A stretch of 64,000 nt of DNA from Paenibacillus glucanolyticus NBRC 15330 (lineage in GTDB: Bacteria > Bacillota > Bacilli > Paenibacillales > Paenibacillaceae), in the NCBI RefSeq assembly GCF_004000885.1, contig NZ_BIMC01000025.1:17751-81750 (forward strand), read 5' to 3'. The position numbers and the translations under genes are program-made. The notes below the pieces were generated by a model. It was not told the DNA's origin. It searched no databases and worked only from the letters and a program-made list of their open reading frames with translations. Each line of letters starts with the position of its first letter. The first letter of the stretch is position 1. Shown in pieces: positions 49,783 to 59,169 of this stretch.

Positions 49783-51397
49783 CGTGATGCTGGTAGATGA
49801 TGATTATCCGGTCATCGAGTTATTATCCGAGACGATATCATGGAATGAGCTGGGTCTGAACCTGATGGGAAGTTATGAGAATGGAATGAGTGCCTGGGAG
49901 CATGCCAGGACTCAACCCCCGGACATTCTGATCACCGATATCGGTATGCCCAAGATGAACGGACTTGAGCTGTCTGCACGCATAAAAGAGGTCAAGGCCG
50001 ATGTCCGAATTGCCATTCTCTCTTGTCATAATGAGTTCCAATATGCCCAGCAGGCTATGCGCCTGAACGTGCAGGATTATCTGCTTAAGGACACGCTGGA
50101 CCCCGAGGAGCTGGCACAGCTGCTGAGAAGATTCAAGCAGGCGATGGACGAGGAGGTCCAGAAGGGCTGGGAGCGTTCTCGCATGATTCATCTTGTGGAC
50201 GAATCCCGGGAGCTGCGAAAGGAGCAGAGTTTTAAAAATTTCATTCACCAGCCCCTGCTGTCTCCGGAAAAATGGCAGCATGAGCTGTCGGAGTACGGCG
50301 TGCTGCGGCCTGGCCATCATTGTCTTCCCGTTATCGGATACCTGGAGGACGCACGGGATATCAAGCATCGCTTCGCTTCCAACCAGACGCTGCATTTTGC
50401 TCTCTCCAACGTGCTGCGCGAGGTGCTGGACGACCTGAATCCGGATGCGGTGCATGTCGGATACGATGCAAAGACTTCATTGCTCTTGTTCTCCTATGCT
50501 CCCGGATTGAAAAACAACATATATGATGAAGTCGCCGCATGCCTTCAAGGAGTCCGGGCCACACTTACGAGCGTGCTTCGAATTCGAATGTCGTTTCTGG
50601 TTGGTGGCGGATGCGCAAGTCCGGAGGGGCTAAAGCTTGGGCTGAACGAACTGCTGGCTTGCGAGCATCAGCGATTTTATCTGGAACCGGGGGAGGTATC
50701 CAAGTCCCTGGGAAGCCGGGAAAAGCCGGGACTTGGCCGAGCATCCGATCCCTTCGTCCATTATGAACAGGCCAGCTCGGAGCTGCGGGAATCACTGCTT
50801 AGCAAGGATGCGTTCGATGCAGTCCGCGATACGGCGGATCGATGGATTGCCTGGATTCAAGAAAAGCGGTATGCGCCGGAATTGGTGAAGGACTGGGTCT
50901 TGAAGCTCCTGCTGGATATGAAGCTGCGGCTTCATCTTCTGCAATCGCTTTCCCCCGCTTATACGGCAGATGCGCTGCATAAGGAGATTATGGACATGGA
51001 TTCCTTGAACGAGCTGCGGTCGTGGTTATACGCGCATTTGGAATCCACGGCACAGGCTCTGGGCGGAGGATTTGGAGGCAGCCGAAGATCAGAGGTAGCG
51101 GATGCCTGCAAATATGTGTCCCTCCGGCTGGACCGGAGGATCACGCTGGATGAGGTAGCGGGCAGCCTGCATCTGAACCCGAGTTATTTCAGCCGTTTGT
51201 TCAAGAAAGAAACCGGCATTACCTTTATCGAATACGTAACCCGGATGAAGATGGAGCGCGCCAAGGATCAGTTGAGACAGACGGACCGCACGGTTGGGGA
51301 GATCTGCGAAAGCCTGGCCTATGACAATGTAAGTTATTTCAGCAAAATATTTAAGGCGTATGCGGGCGTAACGCCCATAGAGTACCGGAGTGGTTGA
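49775..51397 (+). CDS. YesN-like AraC-family response regulator
   Basis: A 540-residue regulator. The N-terminal receiver domain has acidic residues at 8-9 and phospho-acceptor Asp55 in ILITDIGMPKMNG, followed by a long middle region (about 125-440). The C-terminal AraC double helix-turn-helix (about 443-540) reads YVSLRLDRRITLDEVAGSLHLNPSYFSRLFKKETGITFIEYVTRMKMERAKDQL, then ICESLAYDNVSYFSKIFKAYAGVTPIEYR. ATG 49775 fits the GAGGG site better than ATG 49769. It is the likely activator of the flanking transporter and enzyme genes. Confidence 0.92.
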   Translation: MYNVMLVDDDYPVIELLSETISWNELGLNLMGSYENGMSAWEHARTQPPDILITDIGMPKMNGLELSARIKEVKADVRIAILSCHNEFQYAQQAMRLNVQDYLLKDTLDPEELAQLLRRFKQAMDEEVQKGWERSRMIHLVDESRELRKEQSFKNFIHQPLLSPEKWQHELSEYGVLRPGHHCLPVIGYLEDARDIKHRFASNQTLHFALSNVLREVLDDLNPDAVHVGYDAKTSLLLFSYAPGLKNNIYDEVAACLQGVRATLTSVLRIRMSFLVGGGCASPEGLKLGLNELLACEHQRFYLEPGEVSKSLGSREKPGLGRASDPFVHYEQASSELRESLLSKDAFDAVRDTADRWIAWIQEKRYAPELVKDWVLKLLLDMKLRLHLLQSLSPAYTADALHKEIMDMDSLNELRSWLYAHLESTAQALGGGFGGSRRSEVADACKYVSLRLDRRITLDEVAGSLHLNPSYFSRLFKKETGITFIEYVTRMKMERAKDQLRQTDRTVGEICESLAYDNVSYFSKIFKAYAGVTPIEYRSG

Positions 51398-51475
51398 TGG
51401 CTTAGACAAGCAATCAGATTAACATCTTACGCGAAGCCAATGTTTAACAAGAAAAGAGCAATGGGGGCTTATCTG

Positions 51476-53446
51476 ATGAGCAGGGAGCAGGAGCTGAAAT
51501 CGGCCGTGACCCGCTGGGCTTCGGTTGATCTACGATTTTATTATCCGAATGGAGACCAGAGGTCATTCTGGGAAGATATCCAGAGCAGCGGGGCTTACGA
51601 GGAGGACATTGCCCAGATTCGGCGGGAAGGGGAACGGCTGCTGGCGGAACCGATCCCGCAGCTGACCTATGATTTATTTGTGCGGTTTGCCCGGCAGGGA
51701 ACGAGACTGGAATACGAGAAGGTCTATTTCGAGCGAAGACGGCGGCTGAATACGTGGGCTCTTCTGACCCTGCTTGAGCCAGGCAAGGAGGAGTATCTGC
51801 TGGCACTTCAGGAGATGATCTGGACAATCTGCGATGAGTATACCTGGTGTTTGCCGGCCCATCTGAACGGTGAGTCGTCCGCCAACATCCGAAGCACGAT
51901 CGATCTGTTTAGTGCAGAGACAGGGTTTACCCTCAGCGAAATCCGCTTGCTGCTGCAGGATCGCTTGCCGCCGCTGCTGATCTCGCGGATGGAGGACGAG
52001 GTTGCAAGGCGCCTGTTCACCCCATTTCTCAGCGATGAGTTTGGATGGGAGACCGCAACGCACAATTGGTCTGCCGTCTGTGCGGGCTCCATCGGCTCTG
52101 CTGCCCTCCTGATGATGGAAGATACGGGTAAGCTGGAGGAGATTTTGTTGAAGACGGAGCGCTGCATGGCTTATTATCTGCAAGGCTTTGGTGCTGATGG
52201 AGCTTGTCTGGAGGGGCTGGGATACTGGAACTATGGGTTCGGTTATTTTGTGTATTATGCCGATTTGCTGCTTAAGCGCAGCCAAGGTGCAATGGATTGG
52301 TTCCGTGATGAGAAGGTGAGCCGTATCGCCTTGTTCCAACAACGGTCTTTTTTGGGCGGGAGGGCGGTTGTCAACTTCTCCGACTCGCAGCCGGAAAGCG
52401 CGGTACATATCGGCTTGTCTCATTATTTGGCTGGATTATATGAAGACTTCGAGACACCGCCTCCTTCCCTTCGGTCCGCGTACGGTGACGATCATTGCAG
52501 CCGCTGGGCTCCGGCTCTGCGCAATCTGATCTGGAGGGACCCCGGGAAGCCGGGAAGCGAATGGGGGGAGGCAAGCTATTACTTGCCGGATGCCCGGTGG
52601 CTGATCTCCAGAGTCTCGGATGGAGAGGAGCTCTATGCATTTGCGGCCAAGGGCGGCAGGAATAACGAGCCTCACAACCATAATGATCTTGGTCATTTTA
52701 TTCTGTATGGTGCGGGAGAGGTGTGGTGCTCGGATCTCGGCTGCGGCGAGTACACGGCGGATTATTTCGGCGATGGACGATACAGTTATGATTGCAACGG
52801 CTCACAGGGCCATTCCGTGCCAATTATTGATGGGCATGGCCAGCGCGAGGGCGCGGACAGCGAAGCAGTTGTATTGGAAGCTGCCACCGGGGAAGAGAGG
52901 GATGAACTCACGCTGGAGCTGACCTCGGCCTACCGCGCTCCGGTGCTTCGGGAATTCGTCAGGTCCTTGGAGTGGAACAAGCAGGGGGAGAGACCGGTAT
53001 TAACGCTGCGTGACCGTTTTAATTTTCATTCGCCGCCGGGCAGCCTGGTGGAGCGAATTGTGACAAGGGTACAGCCTGAACTGAAGCAGCTGGATGACTG
53101 CTGGATGGTTGTGCTGCGGGCAGCGGGTGCTGATGAGCAGGGGGAGATTAAGGAGCAGGAACAGGTTCAGAGGAAAGAAGAGGCTGCGGAAGAGCTGGCA
53201 GCAGATGAACGAACCTGGAAGCGGACAGCCGTTCAAGATTCGGAATGTACCCGGGAGCCGGATCTTTCCATGGACGACAGACCGGGTCTGGCGATCCATT
53301 ACGATCCCGAGCTGATGGAGCCTGAGCTGAAAGCTTATACGTTCTGTGATCATGATGGCAAGGATGCGGCTTGGTATGCGATTGATTTTAACGTGAAGGA
53401 CCCGGGCTTGTGCGTGAATATAGGGCTTGGATTTCAATTCATATGA
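51476..53446 (+). CDS. Heparinase II/III-like polysaccharide lyase family protein
   Basis: A 656-residue protein with an alpha-toroid N-terminal part and a heparinase II/III beta-sandwich. The latter starts at about 365, where FAAKGGRNNEPHNHNDLGHFILYGAGEVWCSDLGCGEYTADYF carries the conserved His and Asn cluster, followed by NGSQGHSVPIIDGHGQREG. There is no signal peptide, so it should act on imported oligosaccharides, as oligo-lyases of PL15/PL17/PL21-like families can. Near the C-terminus a charged insert (about 556-590, rich in Glu, Gln and Lys) interrupts the sandwich. ATG 51476 (after GGGGG) is preferred to ATG 51440. Specificity (heparin-, alginate- or other uronic-type) is unknown. Confidence 0.8.
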   Translation: MSREQELKSAVTRWASVDLRFYYPNGDQRSFWEDIQSSGAYEEDIAQIRREGERLLAEPIPQLTYDLFVRFARQGTRLEYEKVYFERRRRLNTWALLTLLEPGKEEYLLALQEMIWTICDEYTWCLPAHLNGESSANIRSTIDLFSAETGFTLSEIRLLLQDRLPPLLISRMEDEVARRLFTPFLSDEFGWETATHNWSAVCAGSIGSAALLMMEDTGKLEEILLKTERCMAYYLQGFGADGACLEGLGYWNYGFGYFVYYADLLLKRSQGAMDWFRDEKVSRIALFQQRSFLGGRAVVNFSDSQPESAVHIGLSHYLAGLYEDFETPPPSLRSAYGDDHCSRWAPALRNLIWRDPGKPGSEWGEASYYLPDARWLISRVSDGEELYAFAAKGGRNNEPHNHNDLGHFILYGAGEVWCSDLGCGEYTADYFGDGRYSYDCNGSQGHSVPIIDGHGQREGADSEAVVLEAATGEERDELTLELTSAYRAPVLREFVRSLEWNKQGERPVLTLRDRFNFHSPPGSLVERIVTRVQPELKQLDDCWMVVLRAAGADEQGEIKEQEQVQRKEEAAEELAADERTWKRTAVQDSECTREPDLSMDDRPGLAIHYDPELMEPELKAYTFCDHDGKDAAWYAIDFNVKDPGLCVNIGLGFQFI

Positions 53447-53464
53447 ATCGAGGAGTGAAGAGGC

Positions 53465-54601
53465 ATGGGAACAGAAACGGCATTAGATTGGTTGACGGAG
53501 GCCTGGGAGAAGGCGCTTGTAAAAACGCAGCGAAATGCAGTGCGGATCGGGGCGGGCTTTCCGCATGCCAGCCAGAACGGGGTTTATCAACTGGAGGCGC
53601 CGCATTGGTGGACGGCCGGCTTCTGGCCGGGGATGCTGTGGCTTCTGTACAATGACAGCGGCGATGCGGCATTACGAAGTTTAGCCGAGGAATGCGAGCT
53701 CTGTCTGGACGCTGTGCTGAACGAGTATGTGCGTCTGGATCACGATCTTGGCTTTATGTGGATGCTGACCAGCATGGCCTCTTACAAGCTTACCGGCAAT
53801 GAAGAGTCGAAGATTCGGGCGCTGAAGGCAGCCAACTACCTGGCTGCACGCTTCAACTTGAACGGTCGGTATATTCGGGCCTGGAATCCGTGGTCGGAAG
53901 GAGAGGACAATGCAGGTCTTGCCATTATCGACTGCTCCATGAATACCGCGCTGCTGTTCCAGGCATCCGAGATCAGCGGCGATCCGCGCTATCGTCATAT
54001 TGCCGAAGCACATATGGATACGGTAGTCAGGGATTTTGTCCGTCCTGACGGGTCCGTGTATCATATCATTCGTTACGATCCGGTATCCGGTGAGCGCATC
54101 GAAGGCATCGGAGGTCAGGGCTATGCGCCGGAATCTGCCTGGTCCAGAGGGACGGCATGGGCGATTTACGGCTTGACGCTTGCCTACCATCATACTGGTA
54201 AGCAGGTTTACCTCGATACAGCTAAAACGGTCGCGCATTTCTTTCTTGCGAACCTGCCGGAAGATTATGTGCCGTTCTGGGATTTCCGGGCACCGGACGA
54301 GGCACGCATATACCGGGATTCTTCCGCCGGTGCCTGTGCGGCAAGCGGACTGCTGCTTCTGGCCGACAAGGTAGATCAGGGGCAAGCTGCCTTATACCGG
54401 AAGCCTGCGATCCGGATTCTGGAATCGCTGTACCGGGATTACGGCACTTGGGACAACGATGAAGAGGAGGGCTTGATTCTGCACGGCACAAGCCACTACC
54501 CGCAAGGTCAGAATGTCGACGTGCCTCTCATTTATGGTGACTTCTTCTTTGTGGAAGGTCTCGCGCGGTTGCGTGAAAAGGGCACCTTTTATTGGGAATA
54601 A
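53465..54601 (+). CDS. Glycoside hydrolase family 88 unsaturated glucuronyl hydrolase
   Basis: A 378-residue (alpha/alpha)6-barrel enzyme. The two catalytic aspartates of GH88 are visible: Asp94 in DHDLGFMW and Asp156 in IIDCSMN, with the same spacing as D88 and D149 of the Bacillus sp. GL1 enzyme. GYAPESAWSRGTAWAIYGL and the C-terminal HGTSHYPQGQNVDVPLIYGDFFFVE are family hallmarks. It hydrates and removes the delta-4,5-unsaturated uronic acid left by a lyase. There is no signal peptide. A GAGGAGTGAAGAGG site precedes the start, and it lies 19 bases after the heparinase-like gene. Confidence 0.93.
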   Translation: MGTETALDWLTEAWEKALVKTQRNAVRIGAGFPHASQNGVYQLEAPHWWTAGFWPGMLWLLYNDSGDAALRSLAEECELCLDAVLNEYVRLDHDLGFMWMLTSMASYKLTGNEESKIRALKAANYLAARFNLNGRYIRAWNPWSEGEDNAGLAIIDCSMNTALLFQASEISGDPRYRHIAEAHMDTVVRDFVRPDGSVYHIIRYDPVSGERIEGIGGQGYAPESAWSRGTAWAIYGLTLAYHHTGKQVYLDTAKTVAHFFLANLPEDYVPFWDFRAPDEARIYRDSSAGACAASGLLLLADKVDQGQAALYRKPAIRILESLYRDYGTWDNDEEEGLILHGTSHYPQGQNVDVPLIYGDFFFVEGLARLREKGTFYWE

Positions 54602-54680
54602 TGGAGATCGAGAAGATGAGATAGGAGAAGCATACGTTTCAGATAGAGGGCCTGGACCGGAAATGGAGTGAGAATTTAAT

Positions 54681-56600
54681 ATGAGCATAGAGGCTGTTGG
54701 AAATCCCGGGGGTGGTTTTACACATCCGGTTTCCCTGAATCCGCTGAAGACAAGACTGGATGTGCAGGAGGCGCTCTCGCAGCTATTGGAGCCTTTGAAA
54801 GGGTGTTACAGTGCGGGGCATTCCAGATTAATCCTTGGCAGCTCAAGTAAGGATGCCTACGCCAATATCGCTGAGATGGAAGGCTTCTCGCGGATACTGT
54901 GGGGGCTCGTTCCGGTCATCGCGGGCGGCTCACACGAAGAACTGTGGGAGCTCTGTCTTCAAGGGATACGTTCGGGAACCGATCCGGGACATGCGGAGTA
55001 TTGGGGGAAGGTGAACGACTATGATCAGCGTCTGGTGGAGATGGCGGTATTCGGATTAGCCTTTGCCCTGGTTCCGGACCGGATTTGGCAGCCGCTGAAC
55101 GATACGGAGAAGTCGAATCTCTACCAGTGGCTGGATCAGATTAACCATCATCCTTGTCATGATTGCAATTGGCTGTTTTTCCATGTGCTGGTGAATGTCG
55201 GCTTCCATAAGGCTGGACTGCCTTACGATGCAGTTCTGTTGGAGAAAAACCTTCAACGGATTGAAGATTTCTATCTGGGTGCTGGCTGGTACAGCGATGG
55301 AGTTGGCGGACACTGCGATTACTACGTGCCGTATGCCTTTCATTTCTACGGCCTTGTATATGCAGAGCTGATGGGGGATGAGGATTCTGAACGTGCCCAG
55401 AGTTATCGGGAGCGGGCGGCGGTGTTTGCCCGTGATTTTGTCCACTGGTTTACCCCCGATGGGGCGGCTATTCCATACGGACGCAGCCTGACTTACCGAT
55501 TCGCCCAGTCGGCCTTCTGGTCGGCTGCTGCCTATGCCGGACTGGAAGGGCTGAGTCCGGGAGCGCTGAAGGGGCTTGTCCTGCGAAATCTCAGATGGTG
55601 GTTTCAGCAGCCTATTTTTGACCGGGACGGTGTATTAACGGTGGGTTATGCCTACCCGAATCAGATCATGTCCGAGAATTATAATTCGCCAGGCTCCGTG
55701 TATTGGTCATTGAAGACGTTTCTAATTCTGGCCTTGCCGGAGGAGCATCCTTTCTGGTTGGCCGAGGAGCTGGAGATGACGGAGACCGAGACGGGGATAG
55801 GGACAGGAACAAGGACAGGAAGCATTTCGGTGCAGGAGCCGGCACATCTGGTCATTTGCCGTGAGGAGAAGGCTGGTCATGTGGCAGCTTTTAATACGGG
55901 TCATCCCTCTACGAACGAGCATACACATACATCCGCCAAATATGAGAAGTTTGTTTACTCTACCGCCTTTGCATTCAGTGTGCCAAGAGCCGAATGGGGA
56001 CTATCCCAGGGGGCTTTTGATTCCATGCTGGCCCTTAGCGAGGGTGATCATCTGTTCAGGGTGAAACGCTTGTGCAAGGAGACGCGGATACAGGAGCATG
56101 TATTATATGCGAAGTGGAAGCCGTGGAGAGACGTGGAGGTTCAGACGTGGATTGCTGCAGGCCTGCCCTGGCATATCCGTATTCACCGGATCAGCACGGG
56201 CAGGACACTGGATGCTGCGGAAGGCGGATTCGCGTTAGGTTTAGGATCTCTGAGCAGCTCCCGGGCGGGAGATGGAGCAGCTTCGGCTTCCGGCACTTTC
56301 GGCACCAGCGCCATCTATGGCATGCTCGGTTACGATACGGCAGAGTTCATCTATCCGCAGTCGAATACAAATCTTTTGCATCCCCGGACCGTCATTCCTA
56401 CGTTAAGGGCGGCGATGGACCCCGGGACGCACTGGCTGATTTCTGCCGTATATGGTGATCCGGGTGGTCCCAGCACTCCCCCCGCCATTGAGGAGCCTTC
56501 CATGGAAGACGTGAAAGAAAAGCTGGGCGTCGAGATCTTGCAGCGTCAGATTACAATCACCACGCAGACGGGGAACGTGATCGTGATTCCGATGGACTAA
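54681..56600 (+). CDS. DUF2264 domain-containing protein
   Basis: A 639-residue cytoplasmic protein. The DUF2264 domain (about 15-365) includes SRILWGLVPVIAGGS, HPCHDCNWLFFHVLVNVG, WYSDGVGGHCDYYVPYAFHFYGLVY and PYGRSLTYRFAQSAFWSAAAYA. A beta-rich C-terminal half follows, with HLVICREEKAGHVAAFNTGHPSTNEHTHTSAKYEKFVYSTAFAFSVPR. An acidic/Thr-Gly repeat (EMTETETGIGTGTRTGS) links the two. The architecture resembles polysaccharide lyases and heparinase-like proteins. The family sits in many sugar-degradation loci, but its activity is not settled as far as I know. Last gene of the locus. Confidence 0.85.
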   Translation: MSIEAVGNPGGGFTHPVSLNPLKTRLDVQEALSQLLEPLKGCYSAGHSRLILGSSSKDAYANIAEMEGFSRILWGLVPVIAGGSHEELWELCLQGIRSGTDPGHAEYWGKVNDYDQRLVEMAVFGLAFALVPDRIWQPLNDTEKSNLYQWLDQINHHPCHDCNWLFFHVLVNVGFHKAGLPYDAVLLEKNLQRIEDFYLGAGWYSDGVGGHCDYYVPYAFHFYGLVYAELMGDEDSERAQSYRERAAVFARDFVHWFTPDGAAIPYGRSLTYRFAQSAFWSAAAYAGLEGLSPGALKGLVLRNLRWWFQQPIFDRDGVLTVGYAYPNQIMSENYNSPGSVYWSLKTFLILALPEEHPFWLAEELEMTETETGIGTGTRTGSISVQEPAHLVICREEKAGHVAAFNTGHPSTNEHTHTSAKYEKFVYSTAFAFSVPRAEWGLSQGAFDSMLALSEGDHLFRVKRLCKETRIQEHVLYAKWKPWRDVEVQTWIAAGLPWHIRIHRISTGRTLDAAEGGFALGLGSLSSSRAGDGAASASGTFGTSAIYGMLGYDTAEFIYPQSNTNLLHPRTVIPTLRAAMDPGTHWLISAVYGDPGGPSTPPAIEEPSMEDVKEKLGVEILQRQITITTQTGNVIVIPMD

Positions 56601-56668
56601 CAAGCAGGTGGTCTCCCCCGAACAGGTATGAAGCATGTCAGAATTAATATAGATCATACAGATAGACA

Positions 56669-56703
56669 CGCGAAAGCCGGGGGCATTAGCCCCCGGCTTT
56701 CAA
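56669..56703. terminator. Bidirectional terminator after the polysaccharide locus
   Basis: GAAAGCCGGGGGC-ATTA-GCCCCCGGCTTTC is a perfect 13-bp stem between the convergent DUF2264 and stalk-domain genes. Confidence 0.85.
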
Positions 56704-56753
56704 TATCATGGCCTTCCGCACGGCCTTCCGCCCGCACGAATCATCGCAAGGAT

Positions 56754-57461
56754 TTATTTTGTCAAATAGGAACTGGTCAGAGGAACAAACAGGGAAGTGC
56801 CCGGACCTTCATCAACGATCTCCACAAAAATAAAATCGGCAGCCGATACATCGACGTCTACGCCGACCAGGCCATCTTCAGCAGCCAGGGACACCTTCTT
56901 GAGCGTTGAGTTGTTGTGGTCCATAATTACGATTTCTTGCGCACCGCCAGTCACGGCCAGCTCGAGATGCAGTTTGGCATATTTTTTACCCGTCATGATC
57001 TGGAAGCTGTTGCCTTGTTTGGCCGAATCGGTGTGTAAATAAACGTCTTTATAATCCTTGCCTTTGTAGACCGTATCGCTGGAATCCTTGGTGTGCCAGG
57101 CCGATGTCCCCAATACGGAGGCTCCGAGCGAGCTTAATGATAACGGACTGGAGGTTTCGGATGGGGATCCCTGATTGCCGCCAATCAGTACTGAAGAAGT
57201 TGCGCTATCATAACGAATGTCGATATCCATCAGATCGCCTACAGCTCGCACAGGCAAGTACGTCGTGCCGTTGTAGGTGATCGGCAGCACGGTTTTGCCG
57301 TTTGCGTCTTTCGGCGTTACCACCGTACCGTTTAACTTCAGGGAAATCTTGCTGTTCAAATAGGCTTTGATTGGCTCCAAAGCTGACGACGCCATAGCGC
57401 CTGTACCGATCCCCAGCGTGAGCGTACCCGCCAATAACCCAAACAATACTTTCTTCTTCAT
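56754..57461 (-). CDS. Secreted copper amine oxidase N-terminal-like (stalk) domain protein
   Basis: A 235-residue exported protein. A Sec signal peptide (MKKKVLFGLLAGTLTLGIGTGAMA) is followed by one stalk domain (about 38-95), with ISLKLNGTVVTPKDANGKTVLPITYNGTTYLPVRAVGDLMDIDIRYDSATSSVLIGG. A C-terminal domain (about 110-235) looks beta-rich and may be NPCBM-like; that is uncertain. The stalk domain is common in Paenibacillus surface proteins and has no catalytic role. A GGGAGGGG site precedes ATG 57461. Confidence 0.8.
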   Translation of the reverse strand: MKKKVLFGLLAGTLTLGIGTGAMASSALEPIKAYLNSKISLKLNGTVVTPKDANGKTVLPITYNGTTYLPVRAVGDLMDIDIRYDSATSSVLIGGNQGSPSETSSPLSLSSLGASVLGTSAWHTKDSSDTVYKGKDYKDVYLHTDSAKQGNSFQIMTGKKYAKLHLELAVTGGAQEIVIMDHNNSTLKKVSLAAEDGLVGVDVDVSAADFIFVEIVDEGPGTSLFVPLTSSYLTK

Positions 57462-57747
57462 TTAAAACCCCTCCCAAAATTTAGGTCAACTTTCATACTT
57501 TATAGTAGTAAAGTGTCAGGAAGAAGTCAACCTCTTGAAAGGGAAGTCCGATCCTTCATGGACATATCCAGGGTATCGGCTGTACACCGGGTTATACTTG
57601 TTGTGAAAATGCCCTTTTTTCCGAAAGCATGTCAGAAAAGGGCGGGATATTTTCATGAAAAGTGATACAATGATAGAAATACGTAACGAAGGGTAGCGGA
57701 GGGATATGCGCAAACCTGGCAGCGAAGTGGGAGTGTGATCTTAGAGA
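57462..57747. other. Intergenic region upstream of ilvA and the stalk-protein gene
   Basis: 286 bases without a gene. A hairpin with arms GCCCTTTT and AAAAGGGC lies at about 57609-57648. A TACAAT that could serve as an ilvA -10 lies at about 57666-57671 with no good -35. I see no T-box specifier structure. Confidence 0.4.
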
Positions 57748-59016
57748 ATGGAAGAGACGTATACAACAAAACGAACAGTCAGCATGGAGGACATCGTACG
57801 CGCACACCACGTGCTTCGCGAAGTGATCGTGCGGACACCGCTGCAGCGGGATGCTGTGCTGTCAGCCAAATATGACTGCGACGTGTACTTGAAGCGCGAA
57901 GACTTGCAGGTGGTTCGATCCTTCAAGATCCGAGGCGCTTACAACATGATTCGCAGCTTGACCGAAGAGGAACGAAGCGAGGGCATCGTGTGTGCGAGTG
58001 CTGGAAACCATGCGCAAGGGGTGGCTTTCTCCTGTAATGCGCTGAATATTAAAGGCAAAATTTATATGCCAAGCACGACCCCGAATCAGAAGGTGAAACA
58101 GGTGAAGCGTTTTGGCGGGGGCAGCGTGGAGGTCATCCTGACAGGCGATACCTTCGACGATGCTTATGCCGAAGCGATCAAGGCTTGCGATGAATTCGGC
58201 ATGACCTTCATCCATCCGTTTGACGAAGCGAAGATTATCGCGGGCAACGGTACCATCGGCATGGAGGTTATGGAGGAGCTGGATACGCCAGCGGATTATA
58301 TGTTTGTAACGATTGGCGGCGGCGGTCTTGCTGCAGGGGTTGCAACTTATGTCAAAACCGTAAGCCCAACGACGCAAGTCATTGGCGTTGAACCGCTCGG
58401 CGCAGCATCCATGATCGAGTCCAAGAAGCAGGGCGAGGTCGTCACCATGAACGAGATCGACAAGTTTGTGGATGGCGCTGCGGTGAAGCGTGTCGGGCAG
58501 CTGACCTACGATATCTGCAACGAGCTGGTTGATGACATTGTGACTGTGCCGGAAGGAAAAGCCTGCACTACCATCCTTGAGCTGTATAACGAGAATGCCA
58601 TTGTTGTTGAGCCTGCGGGCTCGCTGGCCGTTGCTGCGCTGGATATGAACCGGGACCGCATTAAGGGAAAAACGGTGGTATGCATCATCAGCGGGGGCAA
58701 TAACGATATTGACCGGATGCAGGAAATCAAGGAGCGTTCCCTGATATACGAAGGATTGAAGCATTACTTCATGATTAACTTCCCGCAGCGTGCAGGGGCG
58801 CTTCGCGAGTTTCTGGAGGAAGTGCTTGGTCCGGATGACGATATCGCGCGCTTCGAATACACGAAGAAGCACAACAAGGAAGATGGGCCAGCCCTCGTGG
58901 GCATCGAGCTCCTGAGACCGGAGGATTACGGTCCGCTAGTTGAGCGAATGCAGCGCAAGGGATTGGATTATACAGAGCTGAACAAGAACATGAACCTGTT
59001 TAATCTGCTGATTTAA
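57748..59016 (+). CDS. ilvA: Threonine ammonia-lyase (threonine deaminase), IlvA
   Basis: A 422-residue PLP enzyme for the first step of isoleucine synthesis, threonine to 2-oxobutanoate. The PLP lysine is Lys60 in RSFKIRGAYNMI. SAGNHAQGVAFSCN, the glycine loop TIGGGGLAAGVATYVK and ISGGNNDIDRMQEI are present. A single ACT-like C-terminal regulatory domain (about 335-422: HYFMINFPQRAGALREFLEEVLGPDDDIARFEYTKK) makes it the Bacillus-type biosynthetic form. It starts at ATG 57748 and is followed by a terminator. Confidence 0.93.
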   Translation: MEETYTTKRTVSMEDIVRAHHVLREVIVRTPLQRDAVLSAKYDCDVYLKREDLQVVRSFKIRGAYNMIRSLTEEERSEGIVCASAGNHAQGVAFSCNALNIKGKIYMPSTTPNQKVKQVKRFGGGSVEVILTGDTFDDAYAEAIKACDEFGMTFIHPFDEAKIIAGNGTIGMEVMEELDTPADYMFVTIGGGGLAAGVATYVKTVSPTTQVIGVEPLGAASMIESKKQGEVVTMNEIDKFVDGAAVKRVGQLTYDICNELVDDIVTVPEGKACTTILELYNENAIVVEPAGSLAVAALDMNRDRIKGKTVVCIISGGNNDIDRMQEIKERSLIYEGLKHYFMINFPQRAGALREFLEEVLGPDDDIARFEYTKKHNKEDGPALVGIELLRPEDYGPLVERMQRKGLDYTELNKNMNLFNLLI

Positions 59017-59049
59017 ACTTCAGAATCAGGCAGCGCCCAGGTGTGATAA

Positions 59050-59096
59050 AAAAGGCCGGAACCCCTGTTACCATCGGGAGTCCGGCTTTTTTTATA
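59050..59096 (+). terminator. Terminator of ilvA
   Basis: AAGGCCGGAACCCC... pairs with ...GGGAGTCCGGCTT, followed by TTTTT. Confidence 0.85.
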
Positions 59097-59169
59097 TAGT
59101 TAACATTTAATAGAATGCTTGCCCTGGTGAATACAGGGCACCGCATTGCATGTTCACCTTCAACTGTTC

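Noticed and set aside
57462..57747. T-box leader for ilvA
   Set aside because: No specifier-loop or T-box consensus sequence is visible, and the gap has no terminator with a T-run directed at ilvA.
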